From: an uncultured Muribaculaceae bacterium | Lineage (GTDB): Bacteria > Bacteroidota > Bacteroidia > Bacteroidales > Muribaculaceae | NCBI GenBank assembly: GCA_910578395.1 | Contig: CAJTPZ010000001.1 | Location: 280,619-344,618 of the forward strand | Direction: 5' to 3' | DNA: 64,000 nt | In this document: one piece after another, positions 52,974 to 61,634 of the stretch | Layout of the letters: the number at the start of each line of letters is the position of its first letter | How positions within the stretch are numbered: position 1 is the first letter of the stretch | The notes under the pieces: model-generated | The model's database searches: none | Told to the model about the DNA's origin: nothing | What the model saw: only the letters and a program-made list of their open reading frames with translations | Made by a program: the position numbers and the translations under genes

Positions 52974-55463
52974 ATGTCACGTTTCAACACACGCAGTATC
53001 ATTCTGTTTATACTGCTTTTCATAGCGACTGCGGCAAATGCCCGAAGCTTTGCTGTAAAAGGTATTGCCATTGACAGCGATGGAGAACCTGAGATATACG
53101 CTACCGTCAGGATATTTCAGCAGAACGATTCTGTAAAACCGGTGAGCATGGGTGTGACCGGAAATGACGGAGCATTCAGCTGCACCCTTAAAAATGCGGG
53201 AGCATATCGTCTTATACTCGTTTCTGTTGGTAAATCTCCGTCAGTAAGAGACTTTGAAGTGACTGCCGCAAATCCGGTAGCCACTCTCGACACCATCGTT
53301 ACCCACATAGACGATAATATGCTCGGCGAAGTCGTGGTCGAGGCCGCCAGACCGCTTGTGTCAGTAGAGATTGACCGTATCAGCTACGACGTTACAAGCG
53401 ACACCGAGTCCAAGACTTCAATGCTCGACGAGACACTTAACAAGGTGCCACTGGTAAGCGTCGACCCCGATGGCACAATCAAAGTCAACGGCTCAACCAG
53501 CTTCAAGATCTACAAGAACGGACGCCCAAACAACTCTTACAGTAACAACGCCAAAGAGATATTCAAGGCACTTCCGGCATCCATGATACAGAAAATAGAG
53601 GTTATAACCGACCCCGGAGCACGTGAGGACGCAGAAGGCACGACCGCCATTCTAAACATCATCACTGTCAAAAACGTGATAACCAAAGGTGCGATGGGAA
53701 ATGTGGGACTCGGCTACAACTCTCGCACCGACGCGCCTATGCCCAGCCTATGGATGTCGGCGCAATACGACAAGCTCTCTCTCTCGATTTATGGCGGCGG
53801 CTCCATCACCACCCGTGGCACAAGCTCAAAAAGCCGGTCGGAATCCGAAACCAAATATCTGCAGACAGGCAACAGCCTGCTGTCGGAAAGCGAGTCGGAC
53901 AGAAAAAGTGTCATGGGTTACTGGGGACTTGAGAGCAGTCTTGACCTTGACAAGTACAACCTGTTCACATTTGAGTTCGGAGGCTTCCTCTCTTCCGGCA
54001 ACAGCATTTCCAACTCGTCGACAACAATGCTCGACGCCGAAGGAAACAAACTTTACAGCTACCGGACCATCGGAAAGACACATCCGCAACGGTGGACCGA
54101 CCTCAACGGCAGCTTCAACTATCAGCGCTCTACCGACCGTGAGGGCGAGGCGATCATCCTCTCATACCGAATATCGGGTACGCTGAACAAATCCATATCG
54201 GAAACCGACTACACCGACACCGAAAATGTACCGATGCAATACACTGGCATTCACGCCGACAACCGCGAAGATGGCCTCGAACACACCGTACAACTCGACT
54301 GGACGCGTCCGATCAACAAGGCAAACTCTTTTGATATCGGAGGCAAGTTCATCTATCGCGACAACCACAGCAACACCACGCGCGAATATGTCGGCTTAAA
54401 CACCGATTATTCCGACTTCAAGCACATCACGCAGATCGGCGCTCTGTTCGCCGACTACCGCCTTAACCTCGGCAAATTCGGAGCACGTGCCGGAGTACGC
54501 TACGAGTACTCGCATCTTTCGGCAAAATTTCTCGACGGGTCGGCTGATCCGTTCTCCGCCAATCTCAACGACTGGGTGCCCAACGCATCGGTGATGTATA
54601 ATATCAACCAGCGAAATTCGCTGAAACTGTCCTTCGGCTCACGCATCCAGCGTCCGGGTATCTACTACCTGAATCCGGCGGTCAACACTTCACCTAACGA
54701 AACTTCAGAGGGCAACCCCGACCTCTCCAGCGTGCGGCAGAACTCGCTTGGACTCAACTACAACCTTATGGGAGCGAAAGTATCGGTAAGTTTAAACTCC
54801 GACTTCAATTTCGCCGACAACGAGATCATCAGTGTCGCTCATGCCGTTGGCGATCACACCTACTCGGGATATGCCAACGCAGGCCGTCGACGCAGCGTCA
54901 GCATCGGCGGTTACATCAGCTGGCGTCCTACAGCCAAGACATCACTGATGATCAACGCCAGAGCCAATTACACCTATGTCAAGAACCCGTACAGCGGCGA
55001 GAAAAGTTCCGGCTGGGGACAGATGATTTTCGGCAATTTATCACAGCGTCTGCCATGGAAAATGCACATCTCGGTATTCGGCAGTTATTGGGTTTCAGCA
55101 CCGAGCCTCTACTCACGCATGGATGCCTACGGACTCTCTAATATCAACTGGGGGCTGAATCTGCGCCGCTCATTCCTCAAAGAGGATCGTCTGAGCGTAG
55201 GCATGAGCATCTCCAATCCCATACGCACACACAATCCGGGTTACATAAGCAAGTCATGGAACAATGGCATGACTTCACGCTCGCGAAGCTACCAGTACCG
55301 CATGACTACATTTGGGATCTCTGTAAGCTACCGGTTTGGCAGCCTGAACACGTCTGTCAAGAAAGTTAAGAAAAGCATCTCCAACGACGACGTTGTAGGC
55401 GGTTCTTCTGCAGGAGGCAACTCCAGTTCTGAAAGTGAATCGGGAGCCGGAGGCACCAACTGA
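52974..55463 (+). CDS. TonB-receptor-like outer-membrane beta-barrel protein (OMP_b-brl_3 type)
   Basis: 829 residues. Signal peptide to ANAR; a carboxypeptidase-regulatory-like domain (FAVKGIAIDSDGEPEIYATV); a plug-like domain (MLDETLNKVPLVSVDPDG, IQKIEVITDPGAREDAEGTT); then a barrel with aromatic-alternating strands ending in FGISVSYRFGS. A 50-residue Lys- then Ser/Gly-rich tail (GGSSAGGNSSSESESG) follows. This family of Bacteroidetes barrels lacks an adjacent SusD and often has no known substrate. Single gene with its own promoter and the C9 tract upstream. Confidence 0.88.
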   Translation: MSRFNTRSIILFILLFIATAANARSFAVKGIAIDSDGEPEIYATVRIFQQNDSVKPVSMGVTGNDGAFSCTLKNAGAYRLILVSVGKSPSVRDFEVTAANPVATLDTIVTHIDDNMLGEVVVEAARPLVSVEIDRISYDVTSDTESKTSMLDETLNKVPLVSVDPDGTIKVNGSTSFKIYKNGRPNNSYSNNAKEIFKALPASMIQKIEVITDPGAREDAEGTTAILNIITVKNVITKGAMGNVGLGYNSRTDAPMPSLWMSAQYDKLSLSIYGGGSITTRGTSSKSRSESETKYLQTGNSLLSESESDRKSVMGYWGLESSLDLDKYNLFTFEFGGFLSSGNSISNSSTTMLDAEGNKLYSYRTIGKTHPQRWTDLNGSFNYQRSTDREGEAIILSYRISGTLNKSISETDYTDTENVPMQYTGIHADNREDGLEHTVQLDWTRPINKANSFDIGGKFIYRDNHSNTTREYVGLNTDYSDFKHITQIGALFADYRLNLGKFGARAGVRYEYSHLSAKFLDGSADPFSANLNDWVPNASVMYNINQRNSLKLSFGSRIQRPGIYYLNPAVNTSPNETSEGNPDLSSVRQNSLGLNYNLMGAKVSVSLNSDFNFADNEIISVAHAVGDHTYSGYANAGRRRSVSIGGYISWRPTAKTSLMINARANYTYVKNPYSGEKSSGWGQMIFGNLSQRLPWKMHISVFGSYWVSAPSLYSRMDAYGLSNINWGLNLRRSFLKEDRLSVGMSISNPIRTHNPGYISKSWNNGMTSRSRSYQYRMTTFGISVSYRFGSLNTSVKKVKKSISNDDVVGGSSAGGNSSSESESGAGGTN

Positions 55464-55526
55464 GCTTTTCGTCGAGCTTTCACACAGAAAACCGCAGCTT
55501 TCGCGGCACAATTTCATTCCGCTTGT

Positions 55527-55557
55527 TTTGTTTAACAACTTAATGGATTAAATTTGC
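55527..55557 (+). promoter_or_regulatory. Promoter abutting the apbE start codon
   Basis: TTTG at 55527-55530 and TAAATTTGC at 55549-55557 are 18 bases apart and match the consensus. The ATG at 55561 coincides with the predicted transcription start, so the message should be leaderless. Confidence 0.6.
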
Positions 55558-55560
55558 GGA

Positions 55561-56571
55561 ATGAAAGGTGTGTTTAAGTTGATTATGACGATATGTGTCG
55601 TTGCCATGGCCGCGGGTTGCGGAAGCAGACAATGGCGCAGCTATCGTGGACTCACTTGTGGAACAGCGTGCAACATATCCTATCGTTCCGGCACCGACCT
55701 GAACGACTCGATCACCTCACTGCTCGTCTTGATCGAACGTGAGATATCGGTTTTCGACACTCTCAGCCCTGTCACGGCTCTCAACCGTGGCGAGAGCGTA
55801 ATAGCATCCGACATACTGCGCCGCGCATTTGAAGCCTCAAAAGATATTGCAGCTATGAGTGGCGGAGCCTGTGACCCTACGGTAGGCCCTCTTGTCGAAC
55901 TTTGGGGATTCGGCCGTTCAAAAGAAAGAAGCATACCCGCCGATAACGAGATCGAAGCCGCATTGGCCACTGTAGGCATTGCCGGCTGCAGCATAACATC
56001 CGATGGTGTCATCACTAAGAAATCGCAACTCACCCAATTTAATTTCGGAGCCATAGGAAAAGGACTTGCTGCCCGTGAAATCGCCCAGATGTTACATCGC
56101 AACGGCGTCACCGACTGTATGGTCGAAATCGGAGGCGATGTATCTCTTCTTGGCCGCAACCCACGTGGCACCGAATGGCTGCTTCAGATAGATGCACCTG
56201 TCGAAAATGATTCTATTCCATCACACATGGAACTGCTCAGGATTGCAGTCACCGACTGTGGCATAGCCACATCCGGCAACTACCGTAATTACCGTGACTA
56301 TAGTCCTGACCAAAGATACGGACACACAATAAATCCGGTGACAGGACGCCCGGTGAAAACCGACGTACTAAGCGCTACCGTTATCGCTCCCGACGCAGCA
56401 ATAGCCGACGGACTGGCCACAGCATGCATGGTAATGGGCAGCAGCGAGGCCCTCGCAATGGCCGACAGACTCGAGGGAGTAGAAATAATGCTTGTGACTG
56501 CAACCGACAGCTTGATGACCGGATCGCCCTGGCATATTGCAACATCTCCCGGATTTCCGATACCACGCTGA
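55561..56571 (+). CDS. apbE: FAD:protein FMN transferase (ApbE)
   Basis: 336 residues, lipobox VVAMAAGCGS, so an envelope lipoprotein. It attaches FMN to Thr of NqrB/NqrC and RnfG/D-type subunits. Marks are LTCGTACNISYRSG, GACDPTVGPLVELWGFG, FNFGAIGKGLAAREIAQML, MVEIGGDVSLLGRNP, GIATSGNYRNYRDY, YGHTINPVTGRPV and the metal-binding region APDAAIADGLATACMVMG. No nqr or rnf operon is in the window. The ATG used is close to the predicted transcription start. Confidence 0.95.
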   Translation: MKGVFKLIMTICVVAMAAGCGSRQWRSYRGLTCGTACNISYRSGTDLNDSITSLLVLIEREISVFDTLSPVTALNRGESVIASDILRRAFEASKDIAAMSGGACDPTVGPLVELWGFGRSKERSIPADNEIEAALATVGIAGCSITSDGVITKKSQLTQFNFGAIGKGLAAREIAQMLHRNGVTDCMVEIGGDVSLLGRNPRGTEWLLQIDAPVENDSIPSHMELLRIAVTDCGIATSGNYRNYRDYSPDQRYGHTINPVTGRPVKTDVLSATVIAPDAAIADGLATACMVMGSSEALAMADRLEGVEIMLVTATDSLMTGSPWHIATSPGFPIPR

Positions 56572-56604
56572 ATAATCGAAATTTCAACTAATAAAACCTA
56601 AGTC

Positions 56605-57369
56605 ATGAAAATTGCAGCATTCCTCACAGCAGCCCTGATCGGACTGAGTGCAGTAGCACAGCCAAAAATCGTGGCGCACCGCGGACATTGGCGCACCGCC
56701 GGATCGGCGCAGAACTCTATCGCATCTTGGCATAAAGCCGACTCTGTAGGCGTATACGGCGCGGAAATGGATGTGTGGATGAATGCCGACGGAGGTCTTG
56801 TCGTAAACCACGACCAGACATTCAAGGGTGTAAACATGGTAAATGCGAAGTTTGCAGAGTCAACAGCAGTGATTCTCGACAATGGCGAAAATCTGCCTTC
56901 CCTCGACAAGTATCTCGCCACAGTAGCAGCGACTCCAGGCAATACACGTCTGGTGCTTGAGATGAAATCGCTTCCGACTCTGGAACGCGAGGATATCGCA
57001 GTTGCCAAAATCGTCGATGCACTCAAATATTACCGTCTGCTCGACCGCACCGACATCATTGCTTTCTCAATCAATGCATGTCTGGAATTTAAGAAGCAGT
57101 TGCCTCCCTATGTTCCTGTATACTATCTTGATGGAGATCTTGCTCCTAAAAAGCTAAAGGCACTCGGTCTTGCCGGCGCCGACTATCACTACAATGTCAT
57201 CTACAAAAATCCCGAATGGGTCAAACAGGCCCACGACCTCGGACTAAAAGTCAACGTGTGGACCGTAGACAAGATCGAGGACATGAAAAAGCTGATCGAC
57301 ATGGGAGTCGATTTCATCACAACAAACGAGCCTGAATTACTTAAAGACGTGCTCGCCGGTAAAAAATAA
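56605..57369 (+). CDS. Glycerophosphodiester phosphodiesterase family protein
   Basis: 254 residues, signal peptide to AVAQ, so periplasmic. It belongs to the GDPD barrel family that cleaves glycerophosphodiesters to glycerol-3-phosphate and an alcohol. Motifs are KIVAHRGHWR, YGAEMDVWMNADGGLVVNHD (metal and catalytic residues) and GLKVNVWTVD with DFITTNEPELL at the end. The gene is 33 bases after apbE, so it may be co-transcribed. A very strong terminator follows. Confidence 0.9.
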   Translation: MKIAAFLTAALIGLSAVAQPKIVAHRGHWRTAGSAQNSIASWHKADSVGVYGAEMDVWMNADGGLVVNHDQTFKGVNMVNAKFAESTAVILDNGENLPSLDKYLATVAATPGNTRLVLEMKSLPTLEREDIAVAKIVDALKYYRLLDRTDIIAFSINACLEFKKQLPPYVPVYYLDGDLAPKKLKALGLAGADYHYNVIYKNPEWVKQAHDLGLKVNVWTVDKIEDMKKLIDMGVDFITTNEPELLKDVLAGKK

Positions 57370-57385
57370 ATCATACCGATATGTA

Positions 57386-57425
57386 ACATTAATGGCCGAC
57401 CTCGTATAGGGTCGGCCATTAATGT
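57386..57425. terminator. Bidirectional terminator, 16-bp perfect stem
   Basis: ACATTAATGGCCGACC (57386-57401) pairs perfectly with 57410-57425, loop of 8 bases, between convergent genes. Confidence 0.75.
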
Positions 57426-57445
57426 TATATACGTATAAGGCGATC

Positions 57446-58309
57446 TCAGCGGTCAAGCACCTCCTGGCGCAACCACTGGGCAAGTTCCTCTTTCCATTGA
57501 CGTTTATATGGAAAATGATCATAATAGCCCCAACCATGCTCACCGATCGGATAGACATGTAGCGACGATAACACTCCGTTGCGCGTCAGAGCCTCGAAAT
57601 AACGCAGGCTGTTGGCAACCGGCACAGCACTGTCATTGGCCGAAACTGCAATAAATGCCTTAGGTGTATCGCCATTCACATGAAGCTCATTGCTGAAACG
57701 ATGCATCTGTTCGGCTGTAGGAGCGGTACCGCATAGATTGTCGACTGAACCTTGATGTGTGACACCTCTCTCGGTTGTGATAACCGGATAGAACAAGACC
57801 TGAAAATCAGGTTTTGTCTCTGCCGATGAGTAGTGGGTGGCAAGTGTGGCAGCAAGATGTCCGCCGGCCGAAGCACCGGCTATACCTATCGAATTAGTGT
57901 CCACTCCCCATTCCGACCCACGAAGACGCATGATACGCATCGCCTGTTCGGCATCTGACAGAGGCACATCGTCATGTCCGTTAGGCATACGGTATTTCAG
58001 CACAGCATAAGTTATACCCATAGAATTGAACCACTCTGCCATATCCGTGCCCTCGTGATTGAACGCCAGTTTCGCATAAGCCCCACCCGGGCACATAATT
58101 ATAGCGGTGCCGTTGGGCTCTGCCGCAGGATACACATAAAGTACCGGACGTGTCACCGAGGAAATGATATTGCCTTCCTGAATCTCAGGCGATGTTATCC
58201 CGCTGCTGTTGGGAGCGCCGTCGGGCCACAGCTCTATTTCTACGACTTTCGACTGAGCCGTCATGTTCATCAATACAAGTAATGACATCACACAAAATAT
58301 TTTTTTCAT
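57446..58309 (-). CDS. Secreted alpha/beta-hydrolase (BD-FAE/acetyl-esterase-like)
   Basis: 287 residues from the ATG at 58309 (58321 is an alternative). Signal peptide to TAQSK. Catalytic features are MCPGGAYAKLAFNHEG (oxyanion region), GIAGASAGGHLA (Ser nucleophile), AVSANDSAVPVANSL (Asp) and YPIGEHGWGYY (His). Such enzymes remove acetyl or feruloyl groups from plant glycans; the specific substrate is unknown. It follows the helical-repeat lipoprotein gene by about 20 bases. Confidence 0.88.
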   Translation of the reverse strand: MKKIFCVMSLLVLMNMTAQSKVVEIELWPDGAPNSSGITSPEIQEGNIISSVTRPVLYVYPAAEPNGTAIIMCPGGAYAKLAFNHEGTDMAEWFNSMGITYAVLKYRMPNGHDDVPLSDAEQAMRIMRLRGSEWGVDTNSIGIAGASAGGHLAATLATHYSSAETKPDFQVLFYPVITTERGVTHQGSVDNLCGTAPTAEQMHRFSNELHVNGDTPKAFIAVSANDSAVPVANSLRYFEALTRNGVLSSLHVYPIGEHGWGYYDHFPYKRQWKEELAQWLRQEVLDR

Positions 58310-58330
58310 GACATAAGACATATTTAGGTA

Positions 58331-59248
58331 TTATTGATTATCACTGTTGTCACAAAGAAGAGAATAACTCTTCATGAACCGATCGGCATAAAATTCTTCT
58401 CCTTCTTCAGCCGCGAGCCTGGCAATAAACGGCAGACCGTCGGCAAACATTCTGAGCGAAGCATAATCACTGCACAATGCCTCCGCCATATATTCTGCCG
58501 CAACAGCCTCCTGTCCGTCCTCATGTGCCAGAAGGGCGGCCTCATAGCTCAAAAGCCCCAGCCATATATCACCGGAACGCAGTTCGGCTATACGGGCTTC
58601 CAGCTCATTACGAAGTTCACGGCGCCCGGCAGCATCAAGCGTGCCGAAACACCGTGACCAAAGCGCCATGTCATTTTCACTGCCCGCAAGCATAGTCCGC
58701 ATAAACTCCGCACAACGCGCCACACCATCAGTCTTCCTCATTCCGGCACGGTCCGAAATATAGATATACAGAAAATCATGCCGCAGACGCAGATCATCAA
58801 AAAGCATGAATTCACCGGCACGATTCAATTCTCTCAATCCTTCATCATGACAGCCCCATACACTCAGAATAAACGCACGCCTGAGCATACATTCACCTAT
58901 ATGGTCCGGACGGCTCATGCGACGTGCCAGTGCGATATTTCTCGCCATATAACTCAAAGCTGAATCTCGGTCGACAAATGTATAAGCCTCCGCAATACTT
59001 TGCTGAGCCGCGTATAGCTCGTCCTCATCCCGCAGAAACTTTGCTTCACCGCACATCCAGTCGATCCTCGACAATGATATTTCCCGTTCCTCCTCCATTC
59101 TTCCAAGCACAGAGTCGAGCCGCGCATACAACGCTCCATGATGCCCGTTCCACGTCCTATCGCCTCTTTTGCATGAAGGCATAGATGCCAAAATGGCACA
59201 AAGTAAAAACACAGTTATCGAAATGGATCTAATCATAAATTCAAACAT
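58331..59248 (-). CDS. Helical-repeat lipoprotein, resembling the N-terminal half of DUF6377-type regulators
   Basis: 305 residues (or 301 from the ATG at 59236). Lipobox ILASMPSCKRG. The sequence is all-helical with repeated TPR-like units: GALYARLDSVLGRMEEERE, LYAAQQSIAEAYTFVDRDSALSYM, EGLRELNRAGEFMLFDDLRL, EYMAEALCSDYASLRM. The layout is like the N-terminal sensor part of the DUF6377 regulators, whose full form has a membrane helix, coiled coil and DNA-binding domain after it. Here the protein stops after the repeats. It is either a truncated regulator or a dedicated partner protein; I cannot tell which. Confidence 0.55.
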   Translation of the reverse strand: MFEFMIRSISITVFLLCAILASMPSCKRGDRTWNGHHGALYARLDSVLGRMEEEREISLSRIDWMCGEAKFLRDEDELYAAQQSIAEAYTFVDRDSALSYMARNIALARRMSRPDHIGECMLRRAFILSVWGCHDEGLRELNRAGEFMLFDDLRLRHDFLYIYISDRAGMRKTDGVARCAEFMRTMLAGSENDMALWSRCFGTLDAAGRRELRNELEARIAELRSGDIWLGLLSYEAALLAHEDGQEAVAAEYMAEALCSDYASLRMFADGLPFIARLAAEEGEEFYADRFMKSYSLLCDNSDNQ

Positions 59249-59368
59249 GTATGCTACTAAATTAGTACATCACCGACAAATTCACGCATATTTTCATCCA
59301 TAAAAAAGACAACGGCCTTCACACAGCTTCCACTACAGCCAGGCTCCGCTATTGGCAATTGCCCCGAT

Positions 59369-59800
59369 TCACAATTCAAGATGCAATATCGGGTACGACT
59401 TACCTTCTCCATCTACATCATCACGCCCGGATATAGAAAAACCACGGTTACAATAAAATTTCAATGCCCGTAGATTCTGCTCGTTGACATCGACTCTTCG
59501 GATGCCTTTTTCCTTGATTGCAAAATCAAGCAGAGCCGATCCATAACCGTTGCCCATCGCGCCGGGATGCACAAAAAGCATCTCCACCATCTTTGCGCTC
59601 AGACCAATAAAAGCACACCATTCACCATCGTCATTCCTGATAGCATACAACTCTACCTCTGGCATATAATCACATGACACTCTCCTATGGTAAAACTCAA
59701 TATCCTCGACTGATAAAAAATCGTGAGTTGACTTTACCGATTCATACCACACCATTGCCAGTCCGTCGTAATCACAGGTTTTCTCAATACGTCCGATCAT
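59369..59800 (-). CDS. GNAT family N-acetyltransferase
   Basis: 143 residues. Acetyl-CoA-binding motif A is VEMLFVHPGAMGNGYGSALLDFAI. The end RVDVNEQNLRALKFYCNRGF matches GNAT motif B with GFSISGRDDVDGEG. The acceptor is unknown. The gene stands alone in about 600 bases of mostly non-coding DNA. Confidence 0.88.
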   Translation of the reverse strand: MIGRIEKTCDYDGLAMVWYESVKSTHDFLSVEDIEFYHRRVSCDYMPEVELYAIRNDDGEWCAFIGLSAKMVEMLFVHPGAMGNGYGSALLDFAIKEKGIRRVDVNEQNLRALKFYCNRGFSISGRDDVDGEGKSYPILHLEL

Positions 59801-60030
59801 AATGCCATTTCATCAAAAACCGATTTCAATTTATTAAATTCAATCGCAGCTACCCATTCCTTACAGTTAGCTGACCATAAAATACACCTTAACAATCATA
59901 CTTATCAGTAGCCCTGATATTTCATCATTCATCCCAGCAACCACAACACTTTTACCTATACCGCACATCCCCGTTCTATGACATTCTCCATAATCCGACC
60001 TTATATAAGACAATATGCCAAACACAAAAA

Positions 60031-60076
60031 AGAATGAGTATAGCAACTGCACAAGGCTGTATGCTTTACTCATTCT
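60031..60076 (-). terminator. Terminator of tRNA-Asp
   Basis: AGAATGAGTA (60031-60040) pairs with TACTCATTCT (60067-60076), with further AGCA/TGCT pairing inside; minus-strand TTTTTTGTG follows. Confidence 0.75.
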
Positions 60077-60089
60077 CCTCTCTCTCCTG

Positions 60090-60163
60090 CGGTGCGGACG
60101 GGACTCGAACCCGCGACCCCCGGCGTGACAGGCCGATATTCTAACCAACTGAACTACCGCACC
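60090..60163 (-). tRNA. tRNA-Asp (GTC)
   Basis: 74-base cloverleaf on the minus strand. Acceptor GGTGCGG pairs with CCGCACC; the D-arm has AGTTCAGTTGGTTAGAAT; the anticodon loop CTGTCAC has anticodon GTC; the T-loop is GGTTCGAGTCC. The CCA end is not encoded. It has a consensus promoter and a terminator of its own. Confidence 0.97.
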
Positions 60164-60231
60164 ATTGAGATTGTTTCGAAAGATCTTCCCTTTCGTGACG
60201 TTCATGCTCCCATGCCCGTCGTTTGTGAGCA

Positions 60232-60263
60232 CAAAGATATAGCACTTTTTTATTCCCACCAAA
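60232..60263 (-). promoter_or_regulatory. Promoter of tRNA-Asp
   Basis: Minus-strand -33 TTTG (60263-60260) and -7 TATCTTTG (60239-60232), 20 bases apart, an exact consensus match. Leader about 60 bases. Confidence 0.65.
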
Positions 60264-60317
60264 TATTTCAGCAACTTTTTTCAAAAAAAATGCATTTTTT
60301 ATTTTTTCAGCATTTAA

Positions 60318-60350
60318 TTTGGATTTTACAGACTCCATCACTATCTTTGC
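60318..60350 (+). promoter_or_regulatory. Promoter of tRNA-Ala
   Basis: TTTG at 60318-60321 and TATCTTTGC at 60342-60350, 20 bases apart. The tRNA begins 18 bases later. Confidence 0.65.
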
Positions 60351-60367
60351 GACATTAAAACAGTCAC

Positions 60368-60441
60368 GGGGTATTAGCTCATCTGGCTAGAGCGCGACAC
60401 TGGCAGTGTCGAGGTGAGCGGTTCGAGTCCGCTATACTCCA
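60368..60441 (+). tRNA. tRNA-Ala (GGC)
   Basis: 74-base cloverleaf. Acceptor GGGGTAT pairs with ATACTCC (one G-T); the anticodon stem CGACA/TGTCG holds the loop CTGGCAG with anticodon GGC; the T-loop is GGTTCGAGTCC. The CCA end is not encoded. It is divergent from tRNA-Asp, and each has its own promoter and terminator. Confidence 0.97.
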
Positions 60442-60450
60442 CAAAGACAT

Positions 60451-60487
60451 AAGCGACTTCTGAAATAACTCGGAAGTCGCTTTTTTT
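60451..60487 (+). terminator. Terminator of tRNA-Ala
   Basis: AAGCGACTTC (60451-60460) pairs with GAAGTCGCTT (60473-60482), followed by a run of T. Confidence 0.85.
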
Positions 60488-60634
60488 CAGATATATAATA
60501 AAACCCTACAAATGCCGCAAGAACAGGTAATATTAATGGAATATGTGTTCTCCGACTAAGAATATTTTAAAATAGTTAGCATTTATTACAACAACACTAT
60601 TGTCATTCAGCGTGTTATAATTCCGTCTAACCCA

Positions 60635-60657
60635 CGGAGCCGTAAACAGGCGCTCCG
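60635..60657 (+). promoter_or_regulatory. Hairpin upstream of the 11-mer repeat protein gene
   Basis: CGGAGC (60635-60640) pairs with GCTCCG (60652-60657) 17 bases before the start codon. It could shield the ribosome-binding region. No consensus promoter of the TAnnTTTG form was found upstream. Confidence 0.35.
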
Positions 60658-60673
60658 ATAAAATCTATAATAT

Positions 60674-61084
60674 ATGAAAAAGACAATACTAATTGTGGCG
60701 GCAGCCATCATGGCAACAGGCTACATGACATCCTTTGCCAGATCAAATGACGATCCTGACAAAAAAACAAAAGTCGAACAAACCTGCAAGGATACCCGCA
60801 AGGAAGTAAAGAAAAACACCGAAGAGGCAAAAAAGGATGCCAAGAAGACCTGCAAAAACGCAAAAGAAAACACTGAGCAGGCCTACGAAAAGGCAAAGGA
60901 CAATGCCAAGAAGACCTACGACAAAGCAAAGGACGGCACTCAGCAAGTCTATGATAAAACTAAAGAAGGTACAAAAGACACCTTCGAAAAAGTTAAAGAT
61001 GGCACCAAAAAAACTTATGACAAGGTCAAAGACGGAGCCAAAGATACTTACAACAAGACCGTCGATAAACTGAAAAGTAAATAA
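60674..61084 (+). CDS. Exported Lys-rich 11-residue repeat (LEA-like) protein
   Basis: 136 residues. A signal peptide (MKKTILIVAAAIMATGYMTS) is followed by a highly charged, all-helical region. From about residue 68 there are five tandem 11-mers: AKDNAKKTYDK, AKDGTQQVYDK, TKEGTKDTFEK, VKDGTKKTYDK, VKDGAKDTYNK. The pattern resembles group 3 LEA proteins of desiccation tolerance and apolipoprotein-type amphipathic helices. Two Cys lie in the less regular part (EQTCKD, KKTCKN). It probably acts outside the inner membrane, possibly as a membrane or stress protectant; that is inference. Single gene with a strong terminator. Confidence 0.75.
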   Translation: MKKTILIVAAAIMATGYMTSFARSNDDPDKKTKVEQTCKDTRKEVKKNTEEAKKDAKKTCKNAKENTEQAYEKAKDNAKKTYDKAKDGTQQVYDKTKEGTKDTFEKVKDGTKKTYDKVKDGAKDTYNKTVDKLKSK

Positions 61085-61171
61085 TGACCAAACAGCGGCA
61101 ACACCGCTTTAAAAACTGAGTAAAATCGACAACCTCACATCAGGTGAGAAAATACCGCGATAAGCGGCCAT

Positions 61172-61210
61172 AATCCCGCACCCAGGCAAACCCCGGTGCG
61201 GGATTTTGTT
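61172..61210 (+). terminator. Terminator of the repeat-protein gene
   Basis: AATCCCGCACC (61172-61182) pairs perfectly with GGTGCGGGATT (61195-61205), followed by TTGTTTT. Confidence 0.85.
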
Positions 61211-61280
61211 TTATAACAACATCCAATTAACCGACATTTCTTTTAAATCACTATTATTTCCATGCTTTTTTTAATTAATG

Positions 61281-61313
61281 TTGGCTGTTCTAATTGTTTT
61301 AAATTATATTTGC
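61281..61313 (+). promoter_or_regulatory. Promoter of the structured RNA upstream of the propeller gene
   Basis: TTGG at 61281-61284 and TATATTTGC at 61305-61313 are 20 bases apart. The predicted start near 61317-61319 precedes the first stem. Confidence 0.6.
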
Positions 61314-61317
61314 ATCT

Positions 61318-61634
61318 GCCGACCGCAATGCAGAGGCCCGGTTTTGGGCAATGCGGGAGGGTCGGCGAATTAAATAAAAGCGTTTACTCGACGCTCTTTC
61401 TTGACGGTTAGAAATCTGGCAGTTTCAAATCTCAGTCTGGAATAGAGCAAACAGTAGATGCCTGTGTGGATATGTATAACCAGCCATGCATCGTCTCACC
61501 ATTGTGACGATATATGGTTCATATTGCATATTCTGCGTGAGGCTTCTGCAAGTTTGCTCGTTCGACTGAGATGGGCACATGCCAGAGCCTCTAACCGTAG
61601 AACGAGCAACAAGTATGGCTCTCACGCTTTTTTT
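61318..61634 (+). ncRNA. Large structured RNA candidate (about 315 nt), unassigned
   Basis: From a consensus promoter to a T7-8 run there is no convincing ORF, but there are several perfect stems. GCCGACC (61318-61324) pairs with GGTCGGC (61360-61366), with inner CGCA/TGCG and CCC/GGG pairs. AGCGT/ACGCT pair at 61379-61383 and 61391-61395. ATCG-TCAC pairs with GTGA-CGAT near 61490-61511. TTGCTCGTTC (61554-61563) pairs with GAACGAGCAA (61600-61609), nested inside GCGTGAG (61535-61541) with CTCACGC (61621-61627), which ends in the T-run. It is either an independent small RNA or an attenuator-type leader of the propeller gene that starts 48 bases later. tmRNA, RNase P and SRP RNA signatures were not seen. 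Confidence 0.55.

Noticed and set aside
61318..61634. tmRNA, RNase P RNA or SRP RNA identity for the structured RNA
   Set aside because: No tRNA-like end or tag frame, no conserved RNase P core, and no SRP apical motif seen by eye.
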